From Symsagittifera roscoffensis (taxonomy: Eukaryota; Xenacoelomorpha; Acoela; Convolutidae): a stretch of DNA of 64,000 nt. The notes beneath the pieces were generated by a model. The model made no database searches. It saw only the letters and a program-made list of their open reading frames with translations, and was not told where the DNA came from. A program made the position numbers and the translations under genes. The stretch spans positions 48,567,724 through 48,631,723 of the forward strand of contig NC_087068.1 in NCBI RefSeq assembly GCF_963678635.1. The letters run 5' to 3'. Of the stretch, positions 34,273-42,432 are shown one piece after another (positions within the stretch are counted from its first letter, which is position 1; every line of letters begins with the position of its first letter).

Positions 34273-34754
34273 GCTCTCGAATCCGCCTCAGAAACTCCTG
34301 TGAAATTATATTTCAACTGATTGTTTTTCTGTACATCTATCACACGTGACACTTTCTTCGCCGGCATCTTTCGTATCCTCCTCTCTGAGACCTTAGAGCT
34401 CCCCATTGGTGGCGTTGTGTCACTAACTCCCTGTCTGGTCATCACGCTTTGGGAGAGTCGTACTCTGCCCGTATCGTCGATCGTTCCATAGGGTGCAGTC
34501 ACCCCGGAACCTGGCGCATTCTTGTTGGCGACTAGTCGTCCCGCTGTCTCTATCAGCTTCCTCGCCGTTTGTTCCACGACTGGGTCACCCAAGGTGTCAC
34601 TCGGGTCCGGGATCGTCACTCGACTTGTTGTTGTCGGGAGTCTCGTTTCCGTTGTCTGACTCATCTCTCGAGGCGTCAAGAGCTCCATCGGGGACTGCCC
34701 ACGAGGAATACTCCTTGCAGGTATCACTTTTTCCACGGCTGTAGTCAATGCCAC
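34206..34754 (-). CDS. Accessory ORF, low-complexity linker to the SGNH domain
   Basis: 182 codons, Thr/Ser/Pro/Arg-rich without known domain (LLTPREMSQTTETRLPTTTS; VSERRIRKMPAKKVSRVIDV). Its last 20 residues overlap the start of the SGNH frame, and the sense of the sequence suggests a one-base shift near 34270 joining the two. It is most simply a linker of a larger protein 35461-33556. Confidence 0.5.
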   Translation of the reverse strand: MALTTAVEKVIPARSIPRGQSPMELLTPREMSQTTETRLPTTTSRVTIPDPSDTLGDPVVEQTARKLIETAGRLVANKNAPGSGVTAPYGTIDDTGRVRLSQSVMTRQGVSDTTPPMGSSKVSERRIRKMPAKKVSRVIDVQKNNQLKYNFTGVSEADSRACFNRANWNPATCSNHRWGHHI

Positions 34755-35461
34755 GCGTTCCGATCGCTCCTTGTAGTCAAGCGCTCAATTTCTTCACCCT
34801 GCTTCTTGTTGCAGTCTTCAAACAATTTCTTCCACATGTCTCTGTCGTCCTCCGTAATGAGCATGGTCTTAGTCACTTCATCCAGCTCCTTCCTGGTCCT
34901 TTCCAGCTCGTCCTTCATCCCATCTAGATCTTGCATGGTTCGGTTCGTTTGAACCCCTTGTTCTACTTTCGCCCTCTTTGGTGGCACAGCTATTCTCAGT
35001 GGTGAACTAGACGAGGCAGCCTCGCTGTTCATCTCTTGATGCATTCTCCTCAGCCCAGGCTTGGGCTTGGAGGGCAAAGGCATTTCACCTGGTTGATAAG
35101 TCCTAGAACTTCCCAATCCAGGCTCATTCGCCAAGTCACTCCCTGAGAGAGCCCCGTTTCTCCACCTCATCACTCTCATGTTCGGGCGGTCTAGTACTCC
35201 CCTTTCTCCGTTTGCTGCCATCAATAAGACTTCCGTGGGGCGGTCCCCACGGTTGTCATGCCCCAAGATGTTTATCAGGGCGGTCAGCAACATGACTACC
35301 TCTGGGTCCTCCAGAGCGAAGTCTCGATCCATTAGCCGACGATAGATCGCATCTACCATCGGTCCTACGTATGCATCTGCCAGGTCCATCAATTCATCCA
35401 AGTTGAAATCATTCATTCTCTTCTCAGGTTTAATTTGATTCGATTCTTTGATTTGACTCAA
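34745..35461 (-). CDS. Accessory ORF, coiled-coil protein
   Basis: 238 codons. The first 80 residues are helical (LDELMDLADAYVGPMVDAIY), the middle is Pro/Ser-rich with a basic patch (PPKRAKVEQ), and residues about 175-230 form a heptad-like coiled coil (DELERTRKELDEVTKTM). No domain family is recognised. It overlaps the next frame by ten bases at 34745-34754, so it could be translated by a shift into the next ORF or be split from it by an indel. The position directly upstream of an SGNH domain could mean they once formed one protein. Confidence 0.6.
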   Translation of the reverse strand: MSQIKESNQIKPEKRMNDFNLDELMDLADAYVGPMVDAIYRRLMDRDFALEDPEVVMLLTALINILGHDNRGDRPTEVLLMAANGERGVLDRPNMRVMRWRNGALSGSDLANEPGLGSSRTYQPGEMPLPSKPKPGLRRMHQEMNSEAASSSSPLRIAVPPKRAKVEQGVQTNRTMQDLDGMKDELERTRKELDEVTKTMLITEDDRDMWKKLFEDCNKKQGEEIERLTTRSDRNAWH

Positions 35462-35769
35462 GTGAGCAATTAAACGATCAATCAGGGTCTAGAAAAGAGG
35501 TCACGAATATCACACTTGTCAGTTTCACCTTAACTTCTCGTTAAAATTTATTTAAGAACAGTCAGATAAAAAAATTTTTATCCTAAAATTTATTAAAATC
35601 AATCGGTCTCTAAAATTTTGAAATTCGACCTAAGATTGGACAATTCAAACTATGGATCTATTCTCAAGATCGTTATTCAGTTGTTCGTGGTCACTAACTC
35701 CTTCTTGCCCAGGACCTTAATAACATAACACCTAACATAACATAATCCACATATCACACATTACATAAT

Positions 35770-36902
35770 CTAGTCTAACGCCCTCTTGCACGTCACTCGG
35801 CCTATACTTAAGTAATATTTCTTATGTAAGTATACTTGTATATTAGTATCAAAGAAGATTACATGTATAAGCGCGTACAGTTCTTGAGGATGCAGTCGTC
35901 CTCTGTTCGGGTCATACACTGGAAGCGAAAACTTCTTCACATCCCTTCCACCAGAAAGTCTCTCAATCTCGTCAAGGACAAGACTAGGTTTTCCGGGTCT
36001 ACGTGCCGATTCTCCGTCGCCCGTGTCACTAAGAAACATAGGTATTTTCCCGGTATCTGTGACGCCGCCGGAGGCAAGGTTGCTACGCCCCCTTTTCCTG
36101 GTCTTTGCTTCCAAAGGAATTCTATGTTTTTATTTTCTCTCTTAAAATCCGCTGCTAACGCTGTCTTAAAACTCATGTCTGCTGTGATTGCTATTGCGCA
36201 TGTCCTATTTGTGAGTATGAAATCCCTGTCTGATAGTATTATGCTACTTGAATATTCATTTGGTAAGTTAAAATATGACTCAAATACCCTCTCTATGTCA
36301 GGTTTCTTGGGTTCTTCGCCTGTTTCTGCTTCTAAGTCTCCTGTCTCTCTTGCTATTCTTAATTTTTTTATTAATAAATTTTCAGTGTGGGTAAGTCCTA
36401 CCCCCACTCCCCGGACAAAAATATCCATCGACGTCCCCGTCGATCGCATACCGGGTATCAAATCAAGATTGGAAGCCGGAATGAGTAGTCGCCCCTCCTG
36501 GGCAGCCCAGGATGGATCTTCTCGTTCGGTTTTCATGTATTTTATGCTTTCACGGTCTACATCTTGAATCGTGACACTGGTCTCCTTTGGGTCCGACGTC
36601 ATTTCGTTCAGCCATTCCAAGACACGCAGATTCGTCAAGTCTTGTTCATATAACTGCTGTTGCTCGTCGTCGAATTCTACCTCGATTTTCGACCGGTCAT
36701 CGACCCACTCATCGTCCTGATCATCGACTATGTCAATATCCTGTGACACAGTTTTTTCTTCTAGACCCTTTACTTCTTCCCCTATCTTCTTTAGGTCTAT
36801 CCTGTCCACTACAAAATCGTCGCCGTAAGGGTTATTTTTCTTCTTGAATCTTGTCCTGTCATTCGTACGAGTCTGTATTGTGAATGGAAGATCCGGATCC
36901 AA
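35770..36902 (-). CDS. Accessory protein with macro-domain-like (TARG1/OARD1-like) C-terminus
   Basis: 321 codons from ATG 36902, then continued in another frame to 35770. Residues 1-200 are acidic and unrecognised (VDDQDDEWVDDRSKIEVEFD). From about residue 217 the order of blocks follows TARG1-type macro domains: IILSDRDFILTN (strand), CAIAITADMSFKTALAADF (the usual A-H-C-I/S-x-D-x-x-x-G-A region), GVATLPPAASQIPGKYLCFL, VTRATENRHVDPENLVLSL, then after the break KKFSLPVYDPNRG, LYALIHVIF and IQVYLHKK. Macro domains bind ADP-ribose; TARG1 removes it from proteins. The break at about 35945 is a one-base shift between DFLVEG and RDVKKFSLPV. Residues aligned with the TARG1 catalytic Lys and Asp are not certain, so activity cannot be claimed. 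Confidence 0.6.
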
Positions 36903-37570
36903 GTTCTTAGGAACCTCCCTTTGTTCAGGGTCCTGCTAGTCCTCCTCTGCGTAGGGTAAAGTTTCATCGTCCGCTTCAATGACGTCATTTGGGTCCAGGT
37001 CCAGTGGTGTACTTGTTCCTTCCTCATTTCCATCGTTCTTTTCCCTGCTGCCCTTCTCATTGACCTCACAAGCATGGTCCATCATTAGATAATCCCCTTT
37101 TTCCATGTCCGCAGGTATACACCAGTCTTCTGTCGATGGATTGTGTGGCTTAATGTTTTCGTAATGAGCGGCTCTTCCCCTATCTTCTTTAGGTCTATCC
37201 TGTCCACTACAAAATCGTCGCCGTAAGGGTTATATTTCTTCTTGGATCTTGTCCTGTCATTCGTACGAGTCTGTATTGTGAATGGAAGATCTGGATCCAA
37301 GTTCTTAGGAACCTCCCTTTGTTCAGGGTCCTGCTAGTCCTCCTCTGCGTAGGGTAAAGTTTCATCGTCCGCTTCAATGACGTCATTTGGGTCCAGGTCC
37401 AGTGGTGTACTTGTTCCTTCCTCATTTCCATCGTTCTTTTCCCTGCTGCCCTTCTCATTGACCTCACAAGCATGGTCCATCAATAGATAATCCCCTTTTT
37501 CCATGTCCGCAGGTATACACCAGTCTTCTGTCGATGGATTGTGTGGCTTAATGTTTTCGTAATGAGCGGC
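36775..37570 (-). repeat. Tandem 398-bp duplication over the integrase end and the next ORF start
   Basis: 36775-37172 and 37173-37570 are near-identical. The unit contains the integrase tail, its stop and the first 43 codons of the macro-like ORF. Because 398 is not a multiple of three, the extra copy of that ORF (start at 37300) runs into the repeated integrase tail in a wrong frame and ends at 37085. Confidence 0.9.
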
Positions 37571-39400
37571 TCGGCCAGTACTCAGTCTATAAAAGCGTCC
37601 CTCCTGGTGCACCTCCGTAATCATGAAGGGTCCCCTCCACTTTTTTAAAAGCTTTTTCGTTCCTTTCGGTGGTATGACATTCTGAAATACCCATACGTAA
37701 TCTCCTACCGAGTAAGCTTTATTATCAAATCTTTTCCTCTGCCTTGCCTGTGCTTGCTGAGTATTTCGTCTACACAAGTCGTTCAACTCTTGCTGACGTC
37801 TAACTACATCCCTCACATAGACCTGTGGTGCATACTCTGGGTAGAAGAAAGTCAAGGGCAAAGACTTCTCGTGCCCGGTCAGCATCATATGTGGGCTAAC
37901 TCCGGTGGTGGAATGTTGTGTCCTATTATAAGCTCCCATTACCTGTGAAAGATATCTGTCCCAATCGGTCATGTACTTGGAACAATATACCCTCAGCATC
38001 GAGACTAACGTTCGATTCTGCCTTTCCACTAAGCCATTTGTCTGTGGATGGTATGTCGTGGAGTGAGCTTGAGCAACTTGTGAGCGTCTCATTAGCTCTT
38101 TCGTGAGTTCTCCTACGAAAACTGTTCCGTTATCCGATTGAAACGTCATCGGGCAACCGTGTCTCGCTATCCACGTATTGATCAGGTGGTCGCACGTCTC
38201 TTCCGCCGAGGCAGTTATGCTGGGCACGGCCTCTGCATACTTCGTGAAGTGGTCTATCATGACCAATACCTGATTATAACCACTGTCTGTCATGCATATC
38301 TTTTGGTGATCTATCTGCACCACCTCGTTGAATTCAGAAGACTCAATCAATTGCAAGGGAAATCGCAATTTCCTTGGATCCTTGACCTGTTGGCATGACA
38401 AACATGCTGTTACCCACTTCTCGCATGCCTTTTTCATTCCAGGCCACTCAAAGCGCTTCAGGATCCTCTGATATACTTTATCGATCCCCTGATGGCCCAT
38501 CTGATCATGCGACCTGAATAATAGTTCTGTCTGATATAGTTGCGGTAACACTATCGCGTTATACTTGTATAGGACTCTGTCTTCTTCTCTTCTTTTGCAA
38601 GCCACAATCCCGTCCTTGTTCAAATATAACCTTCCCTCTTTCTGCATGAAATACTGCCTCAGGATACGGTAACTGTCTTCCTCAAGGTCCCCTTTGTCCG
38701 GAGAACCATTCTCGATCCACATTTTCAGGTTGCTTGTCATGCGGTCATTTCTCTGCGCCCTTAGAAGATCCCAGAGTCTGTATCTCGCCTTCAAGTACGT
38801 CTTCATGACCCTCATCTGACTATTAAGCTCATTGGGCTGATGCGTATCCTCTTCCATCTTAACGCACCAGATCTTTGCCAATGGCTGTGTTTCTTGTTCG
38901 AATGGCTGAAGATCAGTCCTGACTACCTCTTTTTGCGGCAACCGACTCATCGAACGTTTCGATACCGCTATTGTCTCCAGATCATCCGCTGCGTTATCAA
39001 AGACTCTTTCACCTGGTATGAGGTAGCGATCACTATCAGGGTCCTGGTATACCTCTCTATCCAGATCCCTTGCTCGAGTTTCCACTAGTAGTGTGTGGAT
39101 TGCTAATTCTGACAGTTCTGATCCTGAGCTCGAGTTCCTGTCTGAGTAGGTGTCAATTCTTGAGTTTCGGGAGTTGTCATCTGTTGAAGAGTCTGCGACG
39201 GAGTCTGCACAACCTCCTGGGTCAGTTCTGTGCTTTCTTCTCATCCACCTGAACTCCCCGGACAAAACTTCGTTCTCCAGGTCCTGCCTCCCATCAGGAA
39301 TCTCCTCATCTACATCAGACTCATCGGACAAACTTCCTTGTCCCGGGTGTTGATCTTGTACTCGCTGGCTCTTTTCATCGTTCGTCTCCCGGACAAACAA
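37334..39400 (-). CDS. pol: Giant element integrase with GPY/F module
   Basis: 688 codons. Residues 1-230 are an acidic, Ser-rich spacer. HHCC zinc domain at about 295-340 (SHDQMGHQG ... CLSCQQ). DDE core: VQIDHQKI (about 364), FQSDNGTVF (about 423) and NGLVERQNRTL (about 459), with HSTTYHPQTNG. The C-terminus has the GPY/F module (LLKKWRGPFMITEVHQEGRFYRL) and no clear chromodomain, then an acidic tail to 37334. Integrase inserts the cDNA copy. Its last part lies in the 398-bp tandem duplication that also copies the start of the next ORF. Confidence 0.93.
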   Translation of the reverse strand: MFVRETNDEKSQRVQDQHPGQGSLSDESDVDEEIPDGRQDLENEVLSGEFRWMRRKHRTDPGGCADSVADSSTDDNSRNSRIDTYSDRNSSSGSELSELAIHTLLVETRARDLDREVYQDPDSDRYLIPGERVFDNAADDLETIAVSKRSMSRLPQKEVVRTDLQPFEQETQPLAKIWCVKMEEDTHQPNELNSQMRVMKTYLKARYRLWDLLRAQRNDRMTSNLKMWIENGSPDKGDLEEDSYRILRQYFMQKEGRLYLNKDGIVACKRREEDRVLYKYNAIVLPQLYQTELLFRSHDQMGHQGIDKVYQRILKRFEWPGMKKACEKWVTACLSCQQVKDPRKLRFPLQLIESSEFNEVVQIDHQKICMTDSGYNQVLVMIDHFTKYAEAVPSITASAEETCDHLINTWIARHGCPMTFQSDNGTVFVGELTKELMRRSQVAQAHSTTYHPQTNGLVERQNRTLVSMLRVYCSKYMTDWDRYLSQVMGAYNRTQHSTTGVSPHMMLTGHEKSLPLTFFYPEYAPQVYVRDVVRRQQELNDLCRRNTQQAQARQRKRFDNKAYSVGDYVWVFQNVIPPKGTKKLLKKWRGPFMITEVHQEGRFYRLSTGRAAHYENIKPHNPSTEDWCIPADMEKGDYLLMDHACEVNEKGSREKNDGNEEGTSTPLDLDPNDVIEADDETLPYAEED

Positions 39401-40419
39401 TCTTGCACCAGGTTTCGTTCTATCTTTTCACCTTCTTTGTCCTGGTCCACAAAGGTAACGGTTTTCCTTCGCGTATTGCTCCCCTGTTCTTTTCGTCCGT
39501 AAGAAGTACTGGTTAAAACCTCGTGTGGTATTGAGGATACTAGTTGCTGAACTATTGTCCTACAATCCCTCTCGTTCTCTTCGTGTTGTCGTCTGGACGG
39601 CATGATTTTCACCTTCTCCCTGACTGTCAGTGATGCCACTGCTGCTGTCCACTCGGGGTCATCTCTGGTCACTTCTCTTTCTAACAAACCACCCAGCATC
39701 CGCATCACTTGCGGTGTGACCTGCACCGTTTTATCCAATAATGAGAGACTGTTTATATTCATGCGAGAGAGTTCTTGCTGGACCAGGTTTGAGCGCAGCA
39801 ACAGATCCAAGGGGACCAGGTCCCCTTTGGATAGGATCTTTATCTCGGCTGCTATCTCTACAGGTAACTCAGGATGTCCTGGAATTGGATGTCCAGACTT
39901 GTCCAACCATCTCGTTAAGGGAAGCGCTTCGTAAGTTTCTTTGTCCAGAAACGAGAATCCTTCCTTTATTTCTGCCTGATTGGCTTGCTTCTGTTCCAAT
40001 CTTTCATAGAACTCAGTTTTCTTGCTGAGGTTGTCAGTATTCTGTTGTTTATCACGCATCCTGTGCTCGATTATCATGTGGTAGCCATCCAATCTTACTA
40101 TCCATCTACCAATATAACTCTGATCCATCGAGTAAGTCTTCAACCAGGATAACGCTCTGTTGTCCACGCGTAACTTAAAGGGAGCGCTCCCCAAGTATGC
40201 GCGGTATTTTTCCACAAATGTGACCACTGCAAACATTTCTGCTTTTGGTGCACCATATTTCATCTCAGTGTCACTCAAGACCTTGCTGCCGTATGCAATG
40301 GGACGGAGAACCGTTTTTCCATTCCATTCTTGCTCCTGATGCAATATTCCTGAGATGGCTACTACCGATGCATCTGTGTCAAGAACATACATACCCTTTT
40401 CTGTAGGCATGCCTAGCAC
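39310..40419 (-). CDS. pol: Giant element RNase H and pol spacer region
   Basis: 369 codons. RNase H in residues 1-135 with YVLDTDAS (D14/D16), KAEMFAV (E61), LRVDNRALSW (D86) and NTDNLSKK (D129): the complete D-E-D-D set of the gypsy type. A spacer of about 230 residues without recognisable domain follows. The frame is left again near 39400, where the integrase frame starts; the two overlap at 39310-39400. RNase H removes the RNA strand during reverse transcription. Confidence 0.9.
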   Translation of the reverse strand: MLGMPTEKGMYVLDTDASVVAISGILHQEQEWNGKTVLRPIAYGSKVLSDTEMKYGAPKAEMFAVVTFVEKYRAYLGSAPFKLRVDNRALSWLKTYSMDQSYIGRWIVRLDGYHMIIEHRMRDKQQNTDNLSKKTEFYERLEQKQANQAEIKEGFSFLDKETYEALPLTRWLDKSGHPIPGHPELPVEIAAEIKILSKGDLVPLDLLLRSNLVQQELSRMNINSLSLLDKTVQVTPQVMRMLGGLLEREVTRDDPEWTAAVASLTVREKVKIMPSRRQHEENERDCRTIVQQLVSSIPHEVLTSTSYGRKEQGSNTRRKTVTFVDQDKEGEKIERNLVQDCLSGRRTMKRASEYKINTRDKEVCPMSLM

Positions 40420-41644
40420 TGGCGCTTCGCACAGTTCCCGCTCGCTTTATGTTCTCGAAGGCAACTTGTGCTTCATTGTTCCATTCGAACTTTTTCCCTT
40501 TGTTGCGCATCAGCTTCTGCATAGGATACACCTTGTCTGCATATCCTTTTATGAACTCACGGTAGTAGTTGGCAAACCCTAGGAAGCTCAGGAGCTGTGT
40601 GTCAGTTCTGGGAGCCTTCCATGTCAACACTGCTTCTACTGCTTCTGGGTCCGGCCTCACACCATGCCTGTGCGCCATTCTTCCCAGGTACTTGATTGAA
40701 TCCCTAAGGTTTTCACGTTTCGATGGTTTGCACTTCAAGCCTGCTCTTTTCATGCATCCAAAGACCTCATCGAGCCGATCAATGTGGTCTTCCAGGGTCG
40801 GTGTTGCTATGACTACGTCATCCACGTAACACATCACAAGATTCCCGTACTTCTTTGTCACTCTGGTCAAAGCCTGAGCCATCAGTCTTTGAAAAGTGGC
40901 CGTTGCATTGCACAAGCCGAAGGGCATCCTCTTCCACTGGTACAACCCCAACTCACACGCGAATCCGGTTTTTTCTCTATCCTTCTTCCGCAGTGGGACC
41001 TGCCAGAAGGCAGAACCCAAGTCCAATGTGGTGAAGAACTTGGCATCACCAAGTTTAGAGAGGCTCTCGTCTATTCGCGGTATCGGGTACGCATCTTTTA
41101 TCGTTACCGCGTTCAAGTAGCGAAATTCGCAACAAAACCTAAGCTGCCCCCCTTTCTTTTTCGCCATTACTACCCCGCAAGCCCATGGCGATTTTGAGGG
41201 TTCTATCATGTCGTATTCGAGCAACATTTCTGTTTCCGCTCGGCACGCTTCCGATTTATGTGGCGTCATTCGTCTTGCGCCTTCCCTATGGGGAACGGCG
41301 CCTTCCTCAAGTTCGATATCGTGTTCGACGAAATTACAGCAACCGATATCCGCCTTATGACTTGAAAATACATTCGCGTTCCGATTTAAAACCTCCCGTA
41401 GTAGCTCGAAATCTCCCTCGCCTATTTTCCCTTTTAAGTGTTCTATCTCTAACAAAACCGGTTTGTCAGACACTAGTTCATATGACGAGGAGCGTTCCGG
41501 AAAATTCGAGCAGCTCAATAAACCGTCGTCCGTGTCGGACTTCATTGAATACAATTTATGAATAGATTTTAATTCATTAATTCTTTTTAAATTTTTATCT
41601 TTATTGGCAAGATAAGGACAGTCTTTCACACTATATTTCTTCAA
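40379..41644 (-). CDS. pol: Giant element reverse transcriptase
   Basis: 421 codons. N-terminal connection segment, then the RT domain from about residue 130: FCCEFRYLNAVTIKDAYPIP, LDLGSAFWQVPL (catalytic Asp at 208), RMPFGLCNATATFQRLM, and CYVDDVVIA (YVDD at about 273-276). The gypsy-type thumb follows (FLGFANYYREFIKGYADKV). All three catalytic aspartates are present. The frame is lost at about 40445, just before RNase H, where a short AGCG-like insertion shifts it; the last 15 residues of the ORF are out of frame. Confidence 0.93.
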   Translation of the reverse strand: MKKYSVKDCPYLANKDKNLKRINELKSIHKLYSMKSDTDDGLLSCSNFPERSSSYELVSDKPVLLEIEHLKGKIGEGDFELLREVLNRNANVFSSHKADIGCCNFVEHDIELEEGAVPHREGARRMTPHKSEACRAETEMLLEYDMIEPSKSPWACGVVMAKKKGGQLRFCCEFRYLNAVTIKDAYPIPRIDESLSKLGDAKFFTTLDLGSAFWQVPLRKKDREKTGFACELGLYQWKRMPFGLCNATATFQRLMAQALTRVTKKYGNLVMCYVDDVVIATPTLEDHIDRLDEVFGCMKRAGLKCKPSKRENLRDSIKYLGRMAHRHGVRPDPEAVEAVLTWKAPRTDTQLLSFLGFANYYREFIKGYADKVYPMQKLMRNKGKKFEWNNEAQVAFENIKRAGTVRSASARHAYRKGYVCS

Positions 41645-42426
41645 TTTTGTGTCTCTTCATAGTCGGTCCTCATCGGCAAAGTGTAACCAAGCTTCTTTCC
41701 ACGCTGGATTGAAACCGTGGTGTCCAGTGTGTTCAATAACACACTGACACACAGTCCGTTTCGCGTTACCGAGAAGCTCCGGCCTAAAATCACTGAGCTT
41801 TGACTATTTGGATTCGGTACCAAACAAACATGTTTAATATAACTTAACGAATTTAAATTTCTCATTCTAAAAATTGCTACTATTGCTTGTCCCGGCTGTA
41901 GTTTTACTTTTCTGTCTAAAAAAGTTGGTACCTTGTTTTCGTCTGTTATTATCCTATTAATTGGTTTCTTAGCATACTTCCGATCCGGGTTCCTAAGACT
42001 TATTAGACCGTTGTTCAAGTCGATCATCACGTCAAAATTCCTGACAAAATCTCTGCCCAAGATGAATTGGTTGGCGTCGTCCAAATTCAATACCACCAGG
42101 AAACTCATGCAAAGTTCCCGTCCTCCCATGTAGAGAACCGTTATTGGTGTTCTTCCGGCTACGTAAATCGCTCCTCGATTGGCGGCGGCCAGTCGGAGAT
42201 TCGTTGGAATTAGATCTTCCCTCGTGAAGCCCATTCTTTCCCAAGTTTTTATTGGCATCACACTCACTACCGCTCCTGTGTCCAGAAGCCCTGTGACTCC
42301 GGTTTTCTTGCCATTGGTGTCGAGCAGATGTGCGGTCACATCTGCTTCGTACCCAATGTGTACTGTGTCCTGTTCCATCATGGCGTCATGGCCTATCCTG
42401 CGGACTTTGAGTTCCTCCTCGCCCAA
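41641..42426 (-). CDS. pro: Giant element aspartic protease
   Basis: About 261 codons in the gag frame, separated from gag only by the TAG at 42433. LLDTGAVVSVMP (DTG at residues 49-51) is the catalytic motif of retropepsin-type aspartic proteases and FILGRDFV (about 125) is the ILG flap-return block. The enzyme acts as a dimer and matures Gag and Pol. It ends with TGA at 41641 in a different frame from RT, which begins at 41644 one base back, so expression of RT would need a -1 shift or a separate start unless an indel has occurred here. Confidence 0.88.
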   Translation of the reverse strand: MGEEELKVRRIGHDAMMEQDTVHIGYEADVTAHLLDTNGKKTGVTGLLDTGAVVSVMPIKTWERMGFTREDLIPTNLRLAAANRGAIYVAGRTPITVLYMGGRELCMSFLVVLNLDDANQFILGRDFVRNFDVMIDLNNGLISLRNPDRKYAKKPINRIITDENKVPTFLDRKVKLQPGQAIVAIFRMRNLNSLSYIKHVCLVPNPNSQSSVILGRSFSVTRNGLCVSVLLNTLDTTVSIQRGKKLGYTLPMRTDYEETQN

Positions 42427-42432
42427 ATAGAT

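Noticed and set aside
26611-36847. Many plus-strand open frames of 60-240 codons across the accessory region (for example 30094-30711 and 35836-36567)
   Set aside because: They are antisense to longer, better-patterned minus-strand frames with recognisable domains, and follow from the base composition.
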